DNA from: Dehalococcoidia bacterium
GTDB lineage: Bacteria; Chloroflexota; Dehalococcoidia; E44-bin15
Assembly: GCA_023129355.1 (NCBI GenBank)
Contig: JAGMCC010000006.1
Coordinates: 1-16,056 of the forward strand
Direction of reading: 5' to 3'
Length of the DNA stretch: 16,056 nucleotides
Part shown: positions 1 to 6,720 of the stretch, in pieces
How the letters are laid out: each line of letters starts with the position of its first letter
How positions within the stretch are numbered: position 1 is the stretch's first letter
Position numbers and translations under genes: made by a program
The notes under the pieces: generated by a model
The model's database searches: none
Seen by the model: only the letters and a program-made list of their open reading frames with translations
What the model was told of the DNA's origin: nothing

Positions 1-45
1 GGGGAGCGGCGGGAGCAGACCATAATGGTGAGCGAGCTCCTATAG
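1..45 (+). CDS. purA: 3' end of adenylosuccinate synthetase (partial, cut by window start)
   Basis: Only the last 14 codons and the stop (43-45) are inside the window. They read GERREQTIMVSELL, and the R-x-QTI core is the conserved extreme C-terminus of adenylosuccinate synthetase. This enzyme makes adenylosuccinate from IMP, aspartate and GTP in purine synthesis. The identification is helped by the longer second copy of the same 3' end at 463-597, which carries more of the typical C-terminal sequence. I assume the main gene lies upstream and is intact, which cannot be seen here. Confidence 0.7.
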   Translation, partial: GERREQTIMVSELL

Positions 46-56
46 GGCAGTGGGCA

Positions 57-85
57 TTGTCGCTATAGTGGCTCGACCCTATAAC
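57..85 (+). promoter_or_regulatory. Candidate promoter for the small Cys-motif gene
   Basis: A -35-like TTGTCG (57-62) and a -10-like TATAAC (80-85) are separated by exactly 17 bases. The -10 matches 5 of 6 consensus positions and the -35 matches 4 of 6. It lies just after the purA stop and about 40 bases before the start at 128, so the small gene may have its own transcript rather than depend on purA. Confidence 0.45.
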
Positions 86-127
86 AAATGTTATGCGTTT
101 TCGCTAACCTCTTCAGGGGGAGTTGAG

Positions 128-457
128 ATGAAGATGGAATATGTTCACCAGGAGCTTGGTAAGGATGTAAATGCCCTGGCGGGGTACTATACTCCAATGA
201 ATGAGCTGAGGCTGGAGCACGATGGGAAAGAGGTGCTTTGTATAACCGGGCTCGGGGTTATTGAATCCAGTTGCTGTGGCACCGGTGGCTGCGCCTACGC
301 AATTGTGCCCGGATACATTGAAAACTGGAAATACAGGGTCAACGATACAGGTATGCCGGTTTCTGAGGTGGAGCCGGTCGCCGACAAGGAAGCGAGGCGA
401 GAAATTTCGGCCATTCTCCAGGAGGGGCAATCCGTCCAGAACGTAGAATTCTGGTAG
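128..457 (+). CDS. Small hypothetical protein with CCGxGGC cysteine motif
   Basis: This is a 109-residue protein of no family I can name. The start at 128 is chosen because GGGAG (118-122) sits five bases ahead of it; an in-frame start at 50 has no ribosome binding site and would overlap the promoter. The striking part is a cluster CCGTGGC at residues 49-55, preceded by a Cys at 38, inside an otherwise soluble, acidic sequence with no signal peptide or membrane helix. The residues after it (AYAIVPGYI) look like a buried strand. The cysteines could bind a metal or Fe-S cluster or form a disulfide; this is inference. The gene lies between two copies of the purA 3' end, with only five bases between its stop and the second copy, which suggests it arrived or was rearranged with that duplication. 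Reading frame, ribosome site and promoter all support a real gene. Confidence 0.7.
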   Translation: MKMEYVHQELGKDVNALAGYYTPMNELRLEHDGKEVLCITGLGVIESSCCGTGGCAYAIVPGYIENWKYRVNDTGMPVSEVEPVADKEARREISAILQEGQSVQNVEFW

Positions 458-462
458 AATAA

Positions 463-597
463 CGGCGCTTTGAGGATTTGCTAGGGGAGGCGCGCACCTA
501 TGTGGAGGTGCTTGAGGAGCTATTTAATTGCCCCGCTAGCATCATCTCCATGGGGAAGTGGCGGGAGCAGACAATAATGGTGAGCGAGCTCCTGTAG
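463..597 (+). pseudogene. purA: Second copy of the purA 3' end (about 44 codons, no start)
   Basis: This open frame after a stop at 460-462 encodes the C-terminal part of adenylosuccinate synthetase: FEDLLGEARTYVEVLEEL near its start, then SIISMGKWREQTIMVSELL and a stop at 595-597. It has no start codon or upstream remainder of the enzyme, so it cannot make a working protein. Its last 45 bases (553-597) match the purA end at 1-45 at 41 positions. Two changes are silent (acc/aca, cta/ctg) and two alter residues (GER to GKW). The frame has no internal stop, so the copy is fairly young or still constrained. Known family: PurA proteins end in a helix followed by an R-x-QTI strand. The duplication itself is read directly from the sequence; its cause is inference. 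Confidence 0.75.
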
Positions 598-628
598 TTA
601 ACCCGCTGAGGCGTTTGCGCAGTTATCC

Positions 629-1105
629 TTAATCTGGTGGCTGGTCTGTCCCCCCAAATTCAAGCGCCTTTATAAGGATCTCAGTAACTCTCAGGTCGCC
701 TAGAACCTTGCCTTCGTTATCCAGCACAGGAATAATGGCATCTCCGTAGGTGATCATTCGCTCTAAGGCATCCTGTATGGTGTCGCTTGTCTTAACACCA
801 AAGTAGCGCCAATCGCCGCGTGCCAGGTCTTTCGCCTCTGTGGCAAATGCGAGATGAATGATCTCCCCAGTAGATCCCTTTTCCACTCCCAACTTTCCGA
901 AAAGTTGAAAATATAGCCACTTTAGGAGGTCAGCTCGCCTAATCGTCCCTGCGAATCTTTGATGCGAATCCACAAGAAAAATCGCACGAAGTTCTGGGTC
1001 TTGGGCGAGTCTAGCGACGACTTCTTGTAATGATGTCCCTTCAGGCACAGATATCGAGGCCGGCCCGCTTAGTTGGTAAACCTCTTCGACTAGGATTGGC
1101 TTCAT
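629..1105 (-). CDS. Tandem CBS-domain protein, last gene of the rpsO-pnp-dap operon
   Basis: This is a 158-residue soluble protein made of two CBS domains, at about residues 5-65 (with PASISVPEGTSLQEVVARL) and 95-150 (with VKTSDTIQDALERMITYGD and then IIPVLDNEGKVLGDL). Paired CBS domains fold into a Bateman module that usually binds AMP, ADP, ATP or S-adenosylmethionine and regulates a partner. No catalytic domain is attached, so any effect must be on another protein. The insert between the domains (WLYFQLFGKLGVEKGSTGEIIHLAF, about residues 63-87) is longer than in a minimal pair. The gene starts 28 bases after the dapA stop on the same strand and is probably co-transcribed. The ribosome site is weak (AAGG about ten bases ahead of the ATG at 1105). 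A role in tuning lysine synthesis or RNA turnover by nucleotide level is inference. The gene converges on the purA fragment, and I see no clear terminator between them. Confidence 0.85.
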   Translation of the reverse strand: MKPILVEEVYQLSGPASISVPEGTSLQEVVARLAQDPELRAIFLVDSHQRFAGTIRRADLLKWLYFQLFGKLGVEKGSTGEIIHLAFATEAKDLARGDWRYFGVKTSDTIQDALERMITYGDAIIPVLDNEGKVLGDLRVTEILIKALEFGGTDQPPD

Positions 1106-1133
1106 CGCAACTATACCTTGTGGGGGCTGACCC

Positions 1134-2024
1134 TCAAAGCTTCAGATCAATGCTGTAGTTTTTAAGCGTCGCTTCGATTACGGACGCTGACTTCTCATCG
1201 GGCTCGGTTAGCGGGAGGCGAGGCTTGCCCACTCTAAAGCCCACATGGTTCAGGGCGTATTTGATGGGGATGGGGTTGGAGACGACGAAGAGGGTGTTTA
1301 TCAGGGGGAGCAGGCGATGATGAATCGCCGCCGCCTCGCTCAGCTTACCGCTAACCAGCTTCTGGATCATTTCCCGCACCTGGTTGCCTACAAGATGTGA
1401 GACCACGCTGATCACCCCGTAGCCCCCCATGGCGATAACGGGGAAGGTATCGCCGTCGTTGCCGCTATAGACTATGAAATCCTTGCCTGTGCCATTGATG
1501 ATTTTAGCGATCTGGTCCAGGTTGCCGCTGGCCTCCTTTATGCCCACGATGTTATCGATCTTGCTCAGCCTGATCACGGTATCGGGGGCCAGGTTGGTGA
1601 CGGTGCGACTGGGCACATTATAGAGGATGCAGGGCAGGGTGGTTGCCTGGGCGATGGTCTTGAAATGCGCGAAGAGCCCCTCCTGCGTCGGCTTATTATA
1701 GTAGGGTACTACCAGCAGTATAGCGTCCACGCCGATCCGCTCCGCCTCTCTGGTCAAATCCACGCCCTCCCGGGTGCAGTTACTTCCTGTGCCGGCCATC
1801 ACCGTCCCTCGTCCTCCCACTGCTTCCTTCACTGCCGCGAACAGTTTGAACTGCTCCTCATCGGTGAGCGTGGAGCGTTCTCCTGTGGTGCCGGAAACTA
1901 AGAGCCCGTCGCTCCCTGAATCCAGGAGCGCCAGGGAAAGTCGCTTCATCTGTTCATAGTCAACCCTGCCTTCGTCATCGAAGGGTGTTACCATAGCGGT
2001 GAGTAATCTACCAAGCTCGGTCAT
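1134..2024 (-). CDS. dapA: 4-hydroxy-tetrahydrodipicolinate synthase
   Basis: This 296-residue cytosolic enzyme condenses pyruvate with aspartate semialdehyde, the first committed step of the diaminopimelate/lysine pathway. The family hallmarks are all visible: the substrate loop GTTGE (45-49), the P-Y-Y-N-K-P-T-Q-E-G stretch (107-116), the catalytic Tyr in ILYNVPSRT (Tyr135), and the Schiff-base Lys in GIKEASG (Lys163). Length and start agree with the family. The ATG at 2024 overlaps the asd stop by four bases (ATGA), so translation is probably coupled to Asd, the enzyme that supplies its substrate. No truncation or missing residue was seen. Feedback inhibition by lysine cannot be judged from the sequence. 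The gene belongs to the operon read from the promoter at 6395-6423. Confidence 0.97.
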   Translation of the reverse strand: MTELGRLLTAMVTPFDDEGRVDYEQMKRLSLALLDSGSDGLLVSGTTGERSTLTDEEQFKLFAAVKEAVGGRGTVMAGTGSNCTREGVDLTREAERIGVDAILLVVPYYNKPTQEGLFAHFKTIAQATTLPCILYNVPSRTVTNLAPDTVIRLSKIDNIVGIKEASGNLDQIAKIINGTGKDFIVYSGNDGDTFPVIAMGGYGVISVVSHLVGNQVREMIQKLVSGKLSEAAAIHHRLLPLINTLFVVSNPIPIKYALNHVGFRVGKPRLPLTEPDEKSASVIEATLKNYSIDLKL

Positions 2025-3037
2025 CGTATCCAGCTCCTATCGATGACGGTCTCCGCGATCTGAACGGCATTGAGGGCCGCTCCTTTTCTGAGGTTATCGG
2101 CTACCACCCACATGGCCAGGCCGCAATCGTGTGAGCTATCCTTGCGGATGCGCCCTACGAAGACCTCGTCCGATCCCGCTACTGACCAGGCCTGGGGATA
2201 GAGGCTAATATTGGGGTCATCGAGCACCTTGACCCCGGGTGCCTCGGCGAGGATGCGCCGTGCGGTATCAGGGGACATCGGGTCGCTAAACTCGATATGG
2301 ACCGCCTGACTGTGACCGATGAATACGGGGACTCGCGCGCAGGTGGCCGAAATTGCTATATCCCCGGCATGCATTATCTTCCTGGTCTCCTCCACCACCT
2401 TCCACTCTTCCTTGGTATAGCCATTGTCCATGAAGAGGTCGATCTCTGGTAGTATGTTGAAGGCGATCTGGTGGGGGTAGACATGGGGCACCACAGAGCG
2501 CCCCTCCAGCACCTGCCTGGCTTGCTCGCTCAATTCCTCCAGGGCAGCGGCACCGGTGCCCGACACCGATTGGTAGCTATCCACGATTAACCGCCTGATG
2601 GGATTGGCCCTGTGCAGGGGGTAGAGGGCTACCACTAGCTGAATGGTGGAACAGTTTGGGTTGGCGATGATCCCTTTGTGCTCCTTTATATCATCGGCAT
2701 TGACCTCAGGGACCACCAGGGGGACCTCGGGATCTATCCTGAAGGCAGCGCTATTATCGATGACCACCGTGCCGGCCTGCGCCGCGATCGGAGAGAAGTG
2801 TTGGCTGATTTCAGCGCCTGCGGAGAACAGCGCGATATCCATCCCATCAAAAGACTGTTGTGTGGTCTCCTTGACTTCCAACTCCCTATCATCTACCGTG
2901 AGCTTACGGCCTGCGGAGCGGTCCGAGGCAAAGAGATTAAGTGAGCTCATGGGGAAATTGCGCTGTCCCAGGACCTTGATAAACTCCTGCCCCACCAATC
3001 CCGTGGCGCCTATGATGGCAACATTGAATTCTTTCAT
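2021..3037 (-). CDS. asd: Aspartate-semialdehyde dehydrogenase
   Basis: This enzyme reduces aspartyl phosphate to aspartate semialdehyde with NADPH, the branch point to lysine/diaminopimelate and to threonine and methionine. The 338-residue protein opens with the nucleotide-binding motif GATGLVG (residues 10-16) and has the catalytic cysteine in NPNCSTIQL (Cys129), followed by the SYQSVSGTGAAALEEL segment typical of the family. I place the start at the ATG at 3037 because AGGG lies eight bases ahead of it; an in-frame GTG two codons earlier (3043) has the same site too close. It begins about ten bases after the dapB stop and ends overlapping dapA by four bases. It is full length with all key residues. 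Confidence 0.97.
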   Translation of the reverse strand: MKEFNVAIIGATGLVGQEFIKVLGQRNFPMSSLNLFASDRSAGRKLTVDDRELEVKETTQQSFDGMDIALFSAGAEISQHFSPIAAQAGTVVIDNSAAFRIDPEVPLVVPEVNADDIKEHKGIIANPNCSTIQLVVALYPLHRANPIRRLIVDSYQSVSGTGAAALEELSEQARQVLEGRSVVPHVYPHQIAFNILPEIDLFMDNGYTKEEWKVVEETRKIMHAGDIAISATCARVPVFIGHSQAVHIEFSDPMSPDTARRILAEAPGVKVLDDPNISLYPQAWSVAGSDEVFVGRIRKDSSHDCGLAMWVVADNLRKGAALNAVQIAETVIDRSWIR

Positions 3038-3047
3038 CGCCACATCC

Positions 3048-3839
3048 CTAAAATCCTAGTATTGCTTCGAGGCCATAAACAAGACCTTTCTTTTTTACCA
3101 CATGTTTTACTGCCATGACAACCCCGGGCATAAAGGACTCGCGGCTGATAGAGTCATGGCTTATGGTCAGCGTCTGCCCCGGTGCCCCCAGGATCACCTC
3201 CTGATGGGCTAAAAATCCGGGAAGACGCACGCTATGCACACTAATCCCCTCAACCTGCCCGCCGCGGGTGCCGGCGAGGCTCTCCTTCTTCAGCGCAGGA
3301 TATAAAAAAGGCTTTCCCCGCGCCGCCACCATCGCCTGTGCGGTGGCCAGGGCGGTGCCCGATGGGGCATCAATCTTCCCTTCATGATGCTTTTCGATGA
3401 CCTCGGCATAATCGAAATGTCTGGCTGCCAGTTTCGCCAGATGGATCATCAACACCGCTCCCAGGGAGAAGTTTGGGGCCACCACCACGCCAACATCGCC
3501 CTGCCGACTTAACCCTTCGATCTCGTCAATATCCTCTGAGGAGAGGCCGGTAGTCCCGATAACCAGATTAACGCCGTGCTTGGCAGCGAGGCGCACTGCC
3601 GGCATGGCCGCCTCTCTGATGGTGAAATCCACCATTACATCGGGACTGGTTTGGGAAAGGATGGTCTCCAGGTCTGAAGAGCAGGGGATCTCCCCGGAGC
3701 CATCGGGAAGGAGCAGGAACTCTCGGTCTGCCTTAAGATCCACGGCGCCCGTCGCCTCAAGCTCCGCATCGGAGCACAGCGCCTGCAAGACCTCACGCCC
3801 CATTCTCCCTGCCGCACCATGAACGATTACCCTTATCAT
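3048..3839 (-). CDS. dapB: 4-hydroxy-tetrahydrodipicolinate reductase
   Basis: This enzyme reduces the DapA product to tetrahydrodipicolinate with NAD(P)H. The 263-residue protein has the N-terminal dinucleotide loop GAAGRMG (8-14), the DFTIREAAM segment (71-79), GTTG (95-98), and the active-site motif HHEGKIDAPSGTA starting at His151, where the second His and the Lys (155) correspond to the conserved catalytic pair. GGGAGGA at 3851-3857 precedes the ATG at 3839. The gene follows pnp by 37 bases, so it is cotranscribed with rpsO and pnp. The later steps of the pathway (dapL or dapD/E, dapF, lysA) are not in the window. Length and motifs are normal. Confidence 0.97.
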   Translation of the reverse strand: MIRVIVHGAAGRMGREVLQALCSDAELEATGAVDLKADREFLLLPDGSGEIPCSSDLETILSQTSPDVMVDFTIREAAMPAVRLAAKHGVNLVIGTTGLSSEDIDEIEGLSRQGDVGVVVAPNFSLGAVLMIHLAKLAARHFDYAEVIEKHHEGKIDAPSGTALATAQAMVAARGKPFLYPALKKESLAGTRGGQVEGISVHSVRLPGFLAHQEVILGAPGQTLTISHDSISRESFMPGVVMAVKHVVKKKGLVYGLEAILGF

Positions 3840-3877
3840 CGTTGGATTAGTCCTCCCTACGGCTTGTCGCTACCCCG

Positions 3878-6106
3878 CTACCTATAGGGGGGCTTCCTCC
3901 CTCTATCCGGGTAACGCCTCGGCGGCCCTCCCCTGGGTCTGCGCTCCAGATCACCACCCCGAGGCCGTTGGGGTGGATTCTGGGGTTTCCCGGCAAAGCC
4001 TGACGCCATAGTATCCTTCACATTGGCCGCCTTTGAGAGCCCTTGAAGTACGGCGCGGCGGGAAAGATTTATCCGCCCCATGCGGTCGATCTCGGTGACC
4101 ACGACCATGATCTCATCGCCCACCTTGACTACATCCTCAACGCTGGGCACCCGGTAGTCGGCAAGCTCACTGATATGGACCATCCCCTCCTTGCCGGGGA
4201 GAATCTCCACAAAGGCGCCAATACTGATCACCCGGGTCACCCTCCCGGTATAGACAGCACCAACCTCCACATCTTTGGTTAAATCCTCGATGATCTTGAT
4301 CGCCTTTTGTGCTCCCTCTTCACTGGTTGAGCCGATGATTACGGTGCCATCGTTTTCAACGTCTACGGTCGCCTTGGTCTCCTCGACGATCGACCTGATC
4401 ATCTTGCCCCCGGGGCCGATGACGGTGCCGATCTTATCGGGGTCGATGGTTATCTTGTACATCCTGGGGGCATATTTGCTGAGCTCCGAGCGACTGGAGC
4501 TGATGGTCTGGCTCATCTTATCGAGGATGAAGCGGCGGGCATCGTGCGCCTCTTTAATCGCCTTCTCGATAACCTCATAGGGGATTCCTTTGAGCTTGAT
4601 GTCCATTTGGAGGGCGGTGATCCCCTCGGCCGTCCCCGCTACCTTGAAATCCATGTTGCCGTAGGCATCCTCCAGCCCCTCGATATCGGTGAGCAGGACA
4701 TATTTATCATTCTCAGCGATCACTCCCATGGCCACCCCGGCCACAGGGCTACTGATGGGAATGCCGGCATCCATCAGGGACAGGATGCTGGCGCAGACGC
4801 TGGCCATGGAGGTCGAGCCATTAGAGGAGAGGACCTCGGAGACCAGGCGGATGGTATAGGGGAAATCCACCTCATTGGGAAGCACGGGAGCAAGCGCCCT
4901 TTCCACCAGGGCGCCGTGTCCGATCTCCCGTCGCCCCGGCCCTACAATACGTTTCACCTCACCAACGGAGTAGGGGGGGAAATTGTAATGATGCAGGAAG
5001 CGCTTGCTCTCCTCCTGACTGATGGTGTCGATGAGCTGCTCCTTTCTTATTGAGCCCAGTGTGGTAGTGGTCAATACCTGGGTGCCACCGCGGTTAAATA
5101 GCGCTGAGCCATGGGTGCGGGGCAGAAAGCCAACCTCACAGGCGATGGGGCGAACCTCACTCAGTCCACGACCGCCGACACGAGCCCCCCGCTCCAGGAT
5201 TTGCGACCTTACCTCCCTCCGTAACAGGGATTCGAGGGCGGAGGTGATCTCTTGAGGGGGGAACTTTTCCTCCAGCTCCTGGGAAAGCTCCTCTTTAATA
5301 GCGGTGAGCGCCTCCTCACGCTCCCCCTTCGGCTTGTAGATGACCTCACTAAGCCTGCCTCCGATGATGGCGGAGACCGCTTCCTCAACCTCGGGGCTGA
5401 TCTCGGTGGGGGTGAAGTCCATCTTGGGCTTGCCACCGGCCTCGCTAAGTTGCTGTTGTAGCCTGACGATCCCCTGATTCGCCTGCTGCCCAAATTTGAT
5501 GGCCTCCAGGATCAGCCTGTCAGGCACCTCCTTCGCCCCGGCCTCCACCATGACTAGAGCACCGCTGGTGCCGGCGATGACGAGGTCCAGAGAACTATCA
5601 ACCAGCTGGGTGAAGGTGGGGTTGAGCACCAGTTCCCCATCGAGGCAACCAACGCGCACCGCCCCCACCGGCCCGTCAAAGGGGATAGCGGAGAGCGAAA
5701 GCGCTGCCGAGGCGCCAATTATGGCCAGCACATCCGGGTCGTTCTCTTGATCTGCAGAAAGGACGGTGATCACGACCTGGATATCATTGCGGAAGTTCTT
5801 AGGAAAGAGGGGACGGAGCGAGCGGTCGGTGAGCCGATCGGCGAGGATGGCAGCCTGGCTGGGGCGGCTTTCCCTTCTGATGAAGCTCCCCGGGATCTTG
5901 CCGGCGGCATAGTGCCTCTCCTCATAGTCCACGGTCAGCGGTAGAAAATCGGTCCCTTGCCGCGGCTCACTGGAGACGCAAGCGGCAACCAATACCAAGG
6001 TATCGCCATACTGTACCGTGACCGCGCCATCCGCCTGGGTGGCAAGCCTACCGGTCTCAATAACAAGTGGCCGATCGCCCACCAGATACTCAAGAATCTG
6101 TGGCAT
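3878..6106 (-). CDS. pnp: Polyribonucleotide nucleotidyltransferase (PNPase)
   Basis: This phosphorolytic 3'-5' exoribonuclease works in mRNA turnover as a trimeric ring. The 742-residue chain shows the expected order: first RNase PH domain with AAGKIPGSFIRRESRPS (67-83) and RLTDRSLRPLF (91-101), a helical linker, the second RNase PH domain carrying GRREIGHGALVERAL and SSNGSTSMASVCASIL, a KH domain with its IGPGG loop (563-567), an S1 domain from about 613 to 685, then a basic Arg/Gly/Pro-rich tail. The tail (about 686-742) resembles an RGG-type RNA-binding extension and is somewhat unusual. I chose the ATG at 6106 because AAGGAG (6116-6121) lies nine bases ahead of it; a TTG at 6145 in the same frame would lie inside rpsO. 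The gene starts 13 bases after the rpsO stop, which overlaps its ribosome site. The rpsO-pnp pairing is widespread in bacteria. Confidence 0.98.
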   Translation of the reverse strand: MPQILEYLVGDRPLVIETGRLATQADGAVTVQYGDTLVLVAACVSSEPRQGTDFLPLTVDYEERHYAAGKIPGSFIRRESRPSQAAILADRLTDRSLRPLFPKNFRNDIQVVITVLSADQENDPDVLAIIGASAALSLSAIPFDGPVGAVRVGCLDGELVLNPTFTQLVDSSLDLVIAGTSGALVMVEAGAKEVPDRLILEAIKFGQQANQGIVRLQQQLSEAGGKPKMDFTPTEISPEVEEAVSAIIGGRLSEVIYKPKGEREEALTAIKEELSQELEEKFPPQEITSALESLLRREVRSQILERGARVGGRGLSEVRPIACEVGFLPRTHGSALFNRGGTQVLTTTTLGSIRKEQLIDTISQEESKRFLHHYNFPPYSVGEVKRIVGPGRREIGHGALVERALAPVLPNEVDFPYTIRLVSEVLSSNGSTSMASVCASILSLMDAGIPISSPVAGVAMGVIAENDKYVLLTDIEGLEDAYGNMDFKVAGTAEGITALQMDIKLKGIPYEVIEKAIKEAHDARRFILDKMSQTISSSRSELSKYAPRMYKITIDPDKIGTVIGPGGKMIRSIVEETKATVDVENDGTVIIGSTSEEGAQKAIKIIEDLTKDVEVGAVYTGRVTRVISIGAFVEILPGKEGMVHISELADYRVPSVEDVVKVGDEIMVVVTEIDRMGRINLSRRAVLQGLSKAANVKDTMASGFAGKPQNPPQRPRGGDLERRPRGGPPRRYPDRGRKPPYR

Positions 6107-6119
6107 AGAATTAAACTCC

Positions 6120-6383
6120 TTACTTTCGGATACCGAGCCTTGCAATCACCGAGCGGTAACGCTGAGGGTCGATCCTGTTCAAATATGATAACTGCCGCTG
6201 CCGTTGTCCCACCATCATGAGAAGTCCGCGGAGGGAGTGATAATCGTGGCGGTGAACCCTCATGTGCTCGGTCAGGCTATTTATCCGCTCCGTAAGGAGG
6301 GCGACCTGAACCTCGGGGGAGCCGGTGTCCTCCTCGTGAAGTCGAAAATCCTCTATAATGGTCTGCTTTTTATCCTTCTCCAT
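6120..6383 (-). CDS. rpsO: 30S ribosomal protein S15
   Basis: This 87-residue primary 16S rRNA binding protein of the small subunit carries the family signature throughout: DTGSPEVQVALLTERIN, then HRHDYHSLRGLL with the rRNA-contacting H-x-x-D-x-x-S/R pattern, and YLNRIDPQRY near the end. The start at 6383 makes the N-terminus only a few residues shorter than usual. It is odd in having no ribosome binding site: the -10 box ends 11 bases ahead of the ATG, so the mRNA probably starts only about five bases before the start codon. It is the first gene of the rpsO-pnp-dapB-asd-dapA-CBS operon. With so short a leader there is no room for a classical S15 autoregulatory structure or a lysine riboswitch upstream. 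Confidence 0.98.
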   Translation of the reverse strand: MEKDKKQTIIEDFRLHEEDTGSPEVQVALLTERINSLTEHMRVHRHDYHSLRGLLMMVGQRQRQLSYLNRIDPQRYRSVIARLGIRK

Positions 6384-6394
6384 TTCAGAACGGC

Positions 6395-6423
6395 ATTATA
6401 ACATAACCGCAGCACCATGTAAA
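6395..6423 (-). promoter_or_regulatory. Strong sigma-70-type promoter of the rpsO-pnp-dap operon
   Basis: On the minus strand a -35 TTTACA (6418-6423) and a perfect -10 TATAAT (6395-6400) are separated by exactly 17 bases. The predicted start of transcription is near 6388, only about five bases before the rpsO ATG. This is the only convincing promoter found for the six-gene operon. Confidence 0.85.
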
Positions 6424-6720
6424 TCATCTATCCGAAACTGGGTCATAACTCCGGAGCGAAAAAGTGTTGCTAAAAATAGCGGGTCAAATAGCCACAATTG
6501 CCTTGAACTCTCTTGAGGGGTTGAATGCTCTCGATTTGGAGGTTTGGCTGGGGCTCTAACCTTTAAAATGGTGAGTCTAACTGGTCGATTCAAAGAACCT
6601 TCATCCCTTGTAATTGTAGCAGTGAACTGCCACCAGTGCAACTGCTGGAAGAAGGCAACACTTCGGGAGCAGCCGTGCTGCAAAGTGTAAGCCAACAATA
6701 CGATGAATTGTTTCCTCTCG
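6424..6720. other. Intergenic stretch without an intact gene
   Basis: This lies between the HAD gene and the rpsO promoter. It holds a possible enoyl-CoA hydratase fragment (6449-6559, listed separately) and a small GCAGC-ACG-GCTGC hairpin near 6670-6685 with no T-run to make it a convincing terminator. A minus-strand open frame crosses the whole region, but it has no ribosome site and runs into the rpsO promoter. Confidence 0.5.
6449..6559 (+). pseudogene. Possible remnant of an enoyl-CoA hydratase/isomerase N-terminus
   Basis: A 36-codon frame with no start codon, between a stop at 6446-6448 and a stop at 6557-6559, contains KIAGQIATIALN followed by LNALDLEVW. That is the pattern of the first strand and helix of crotonase-fold enzymes, where the family typically reads G-x-(I/V)-A-x-(I/L)-x-L-N-x-P-x-x-x-N-A-L. 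In another frame further on, SSLVIVAVN resembles the P-V-I-A-A-V-N-G strand of the same fold, but the intervening sequence is too short and the oxyanion-hole glycines are missing. If real, it is a badly decayed gene. The similarity is short and could be chance. Confidence 0.35.

Noticed and set aside
50..127. Longer N-terminus for the small Cys-motif gene
   Set aside because: The candidate start at 50 has no ribosome site and would place the promoter inside the gene; the start at 128 has a well-spaced GGGAG.
598..628. Terminator between the purA fragment and the CBS gene
   Set aside because: No stem with a T-run on either strand could be found in the 31-base convergent gap.
4043..5944. Several long plus-strand open frames antisense to pnp
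   Set aside because: They are frame shadows of a GC-rich, fully conserved pnp gene with no ribosome sites or family features.
6107..6145. 13-residue N-terminal extension of PNPase from a TTG
   Set aside because: It overlaps rpsO and lacks a ribosome site; the ATG at 6106 has AAGGAG at good spacing and fits the family N-terminus.
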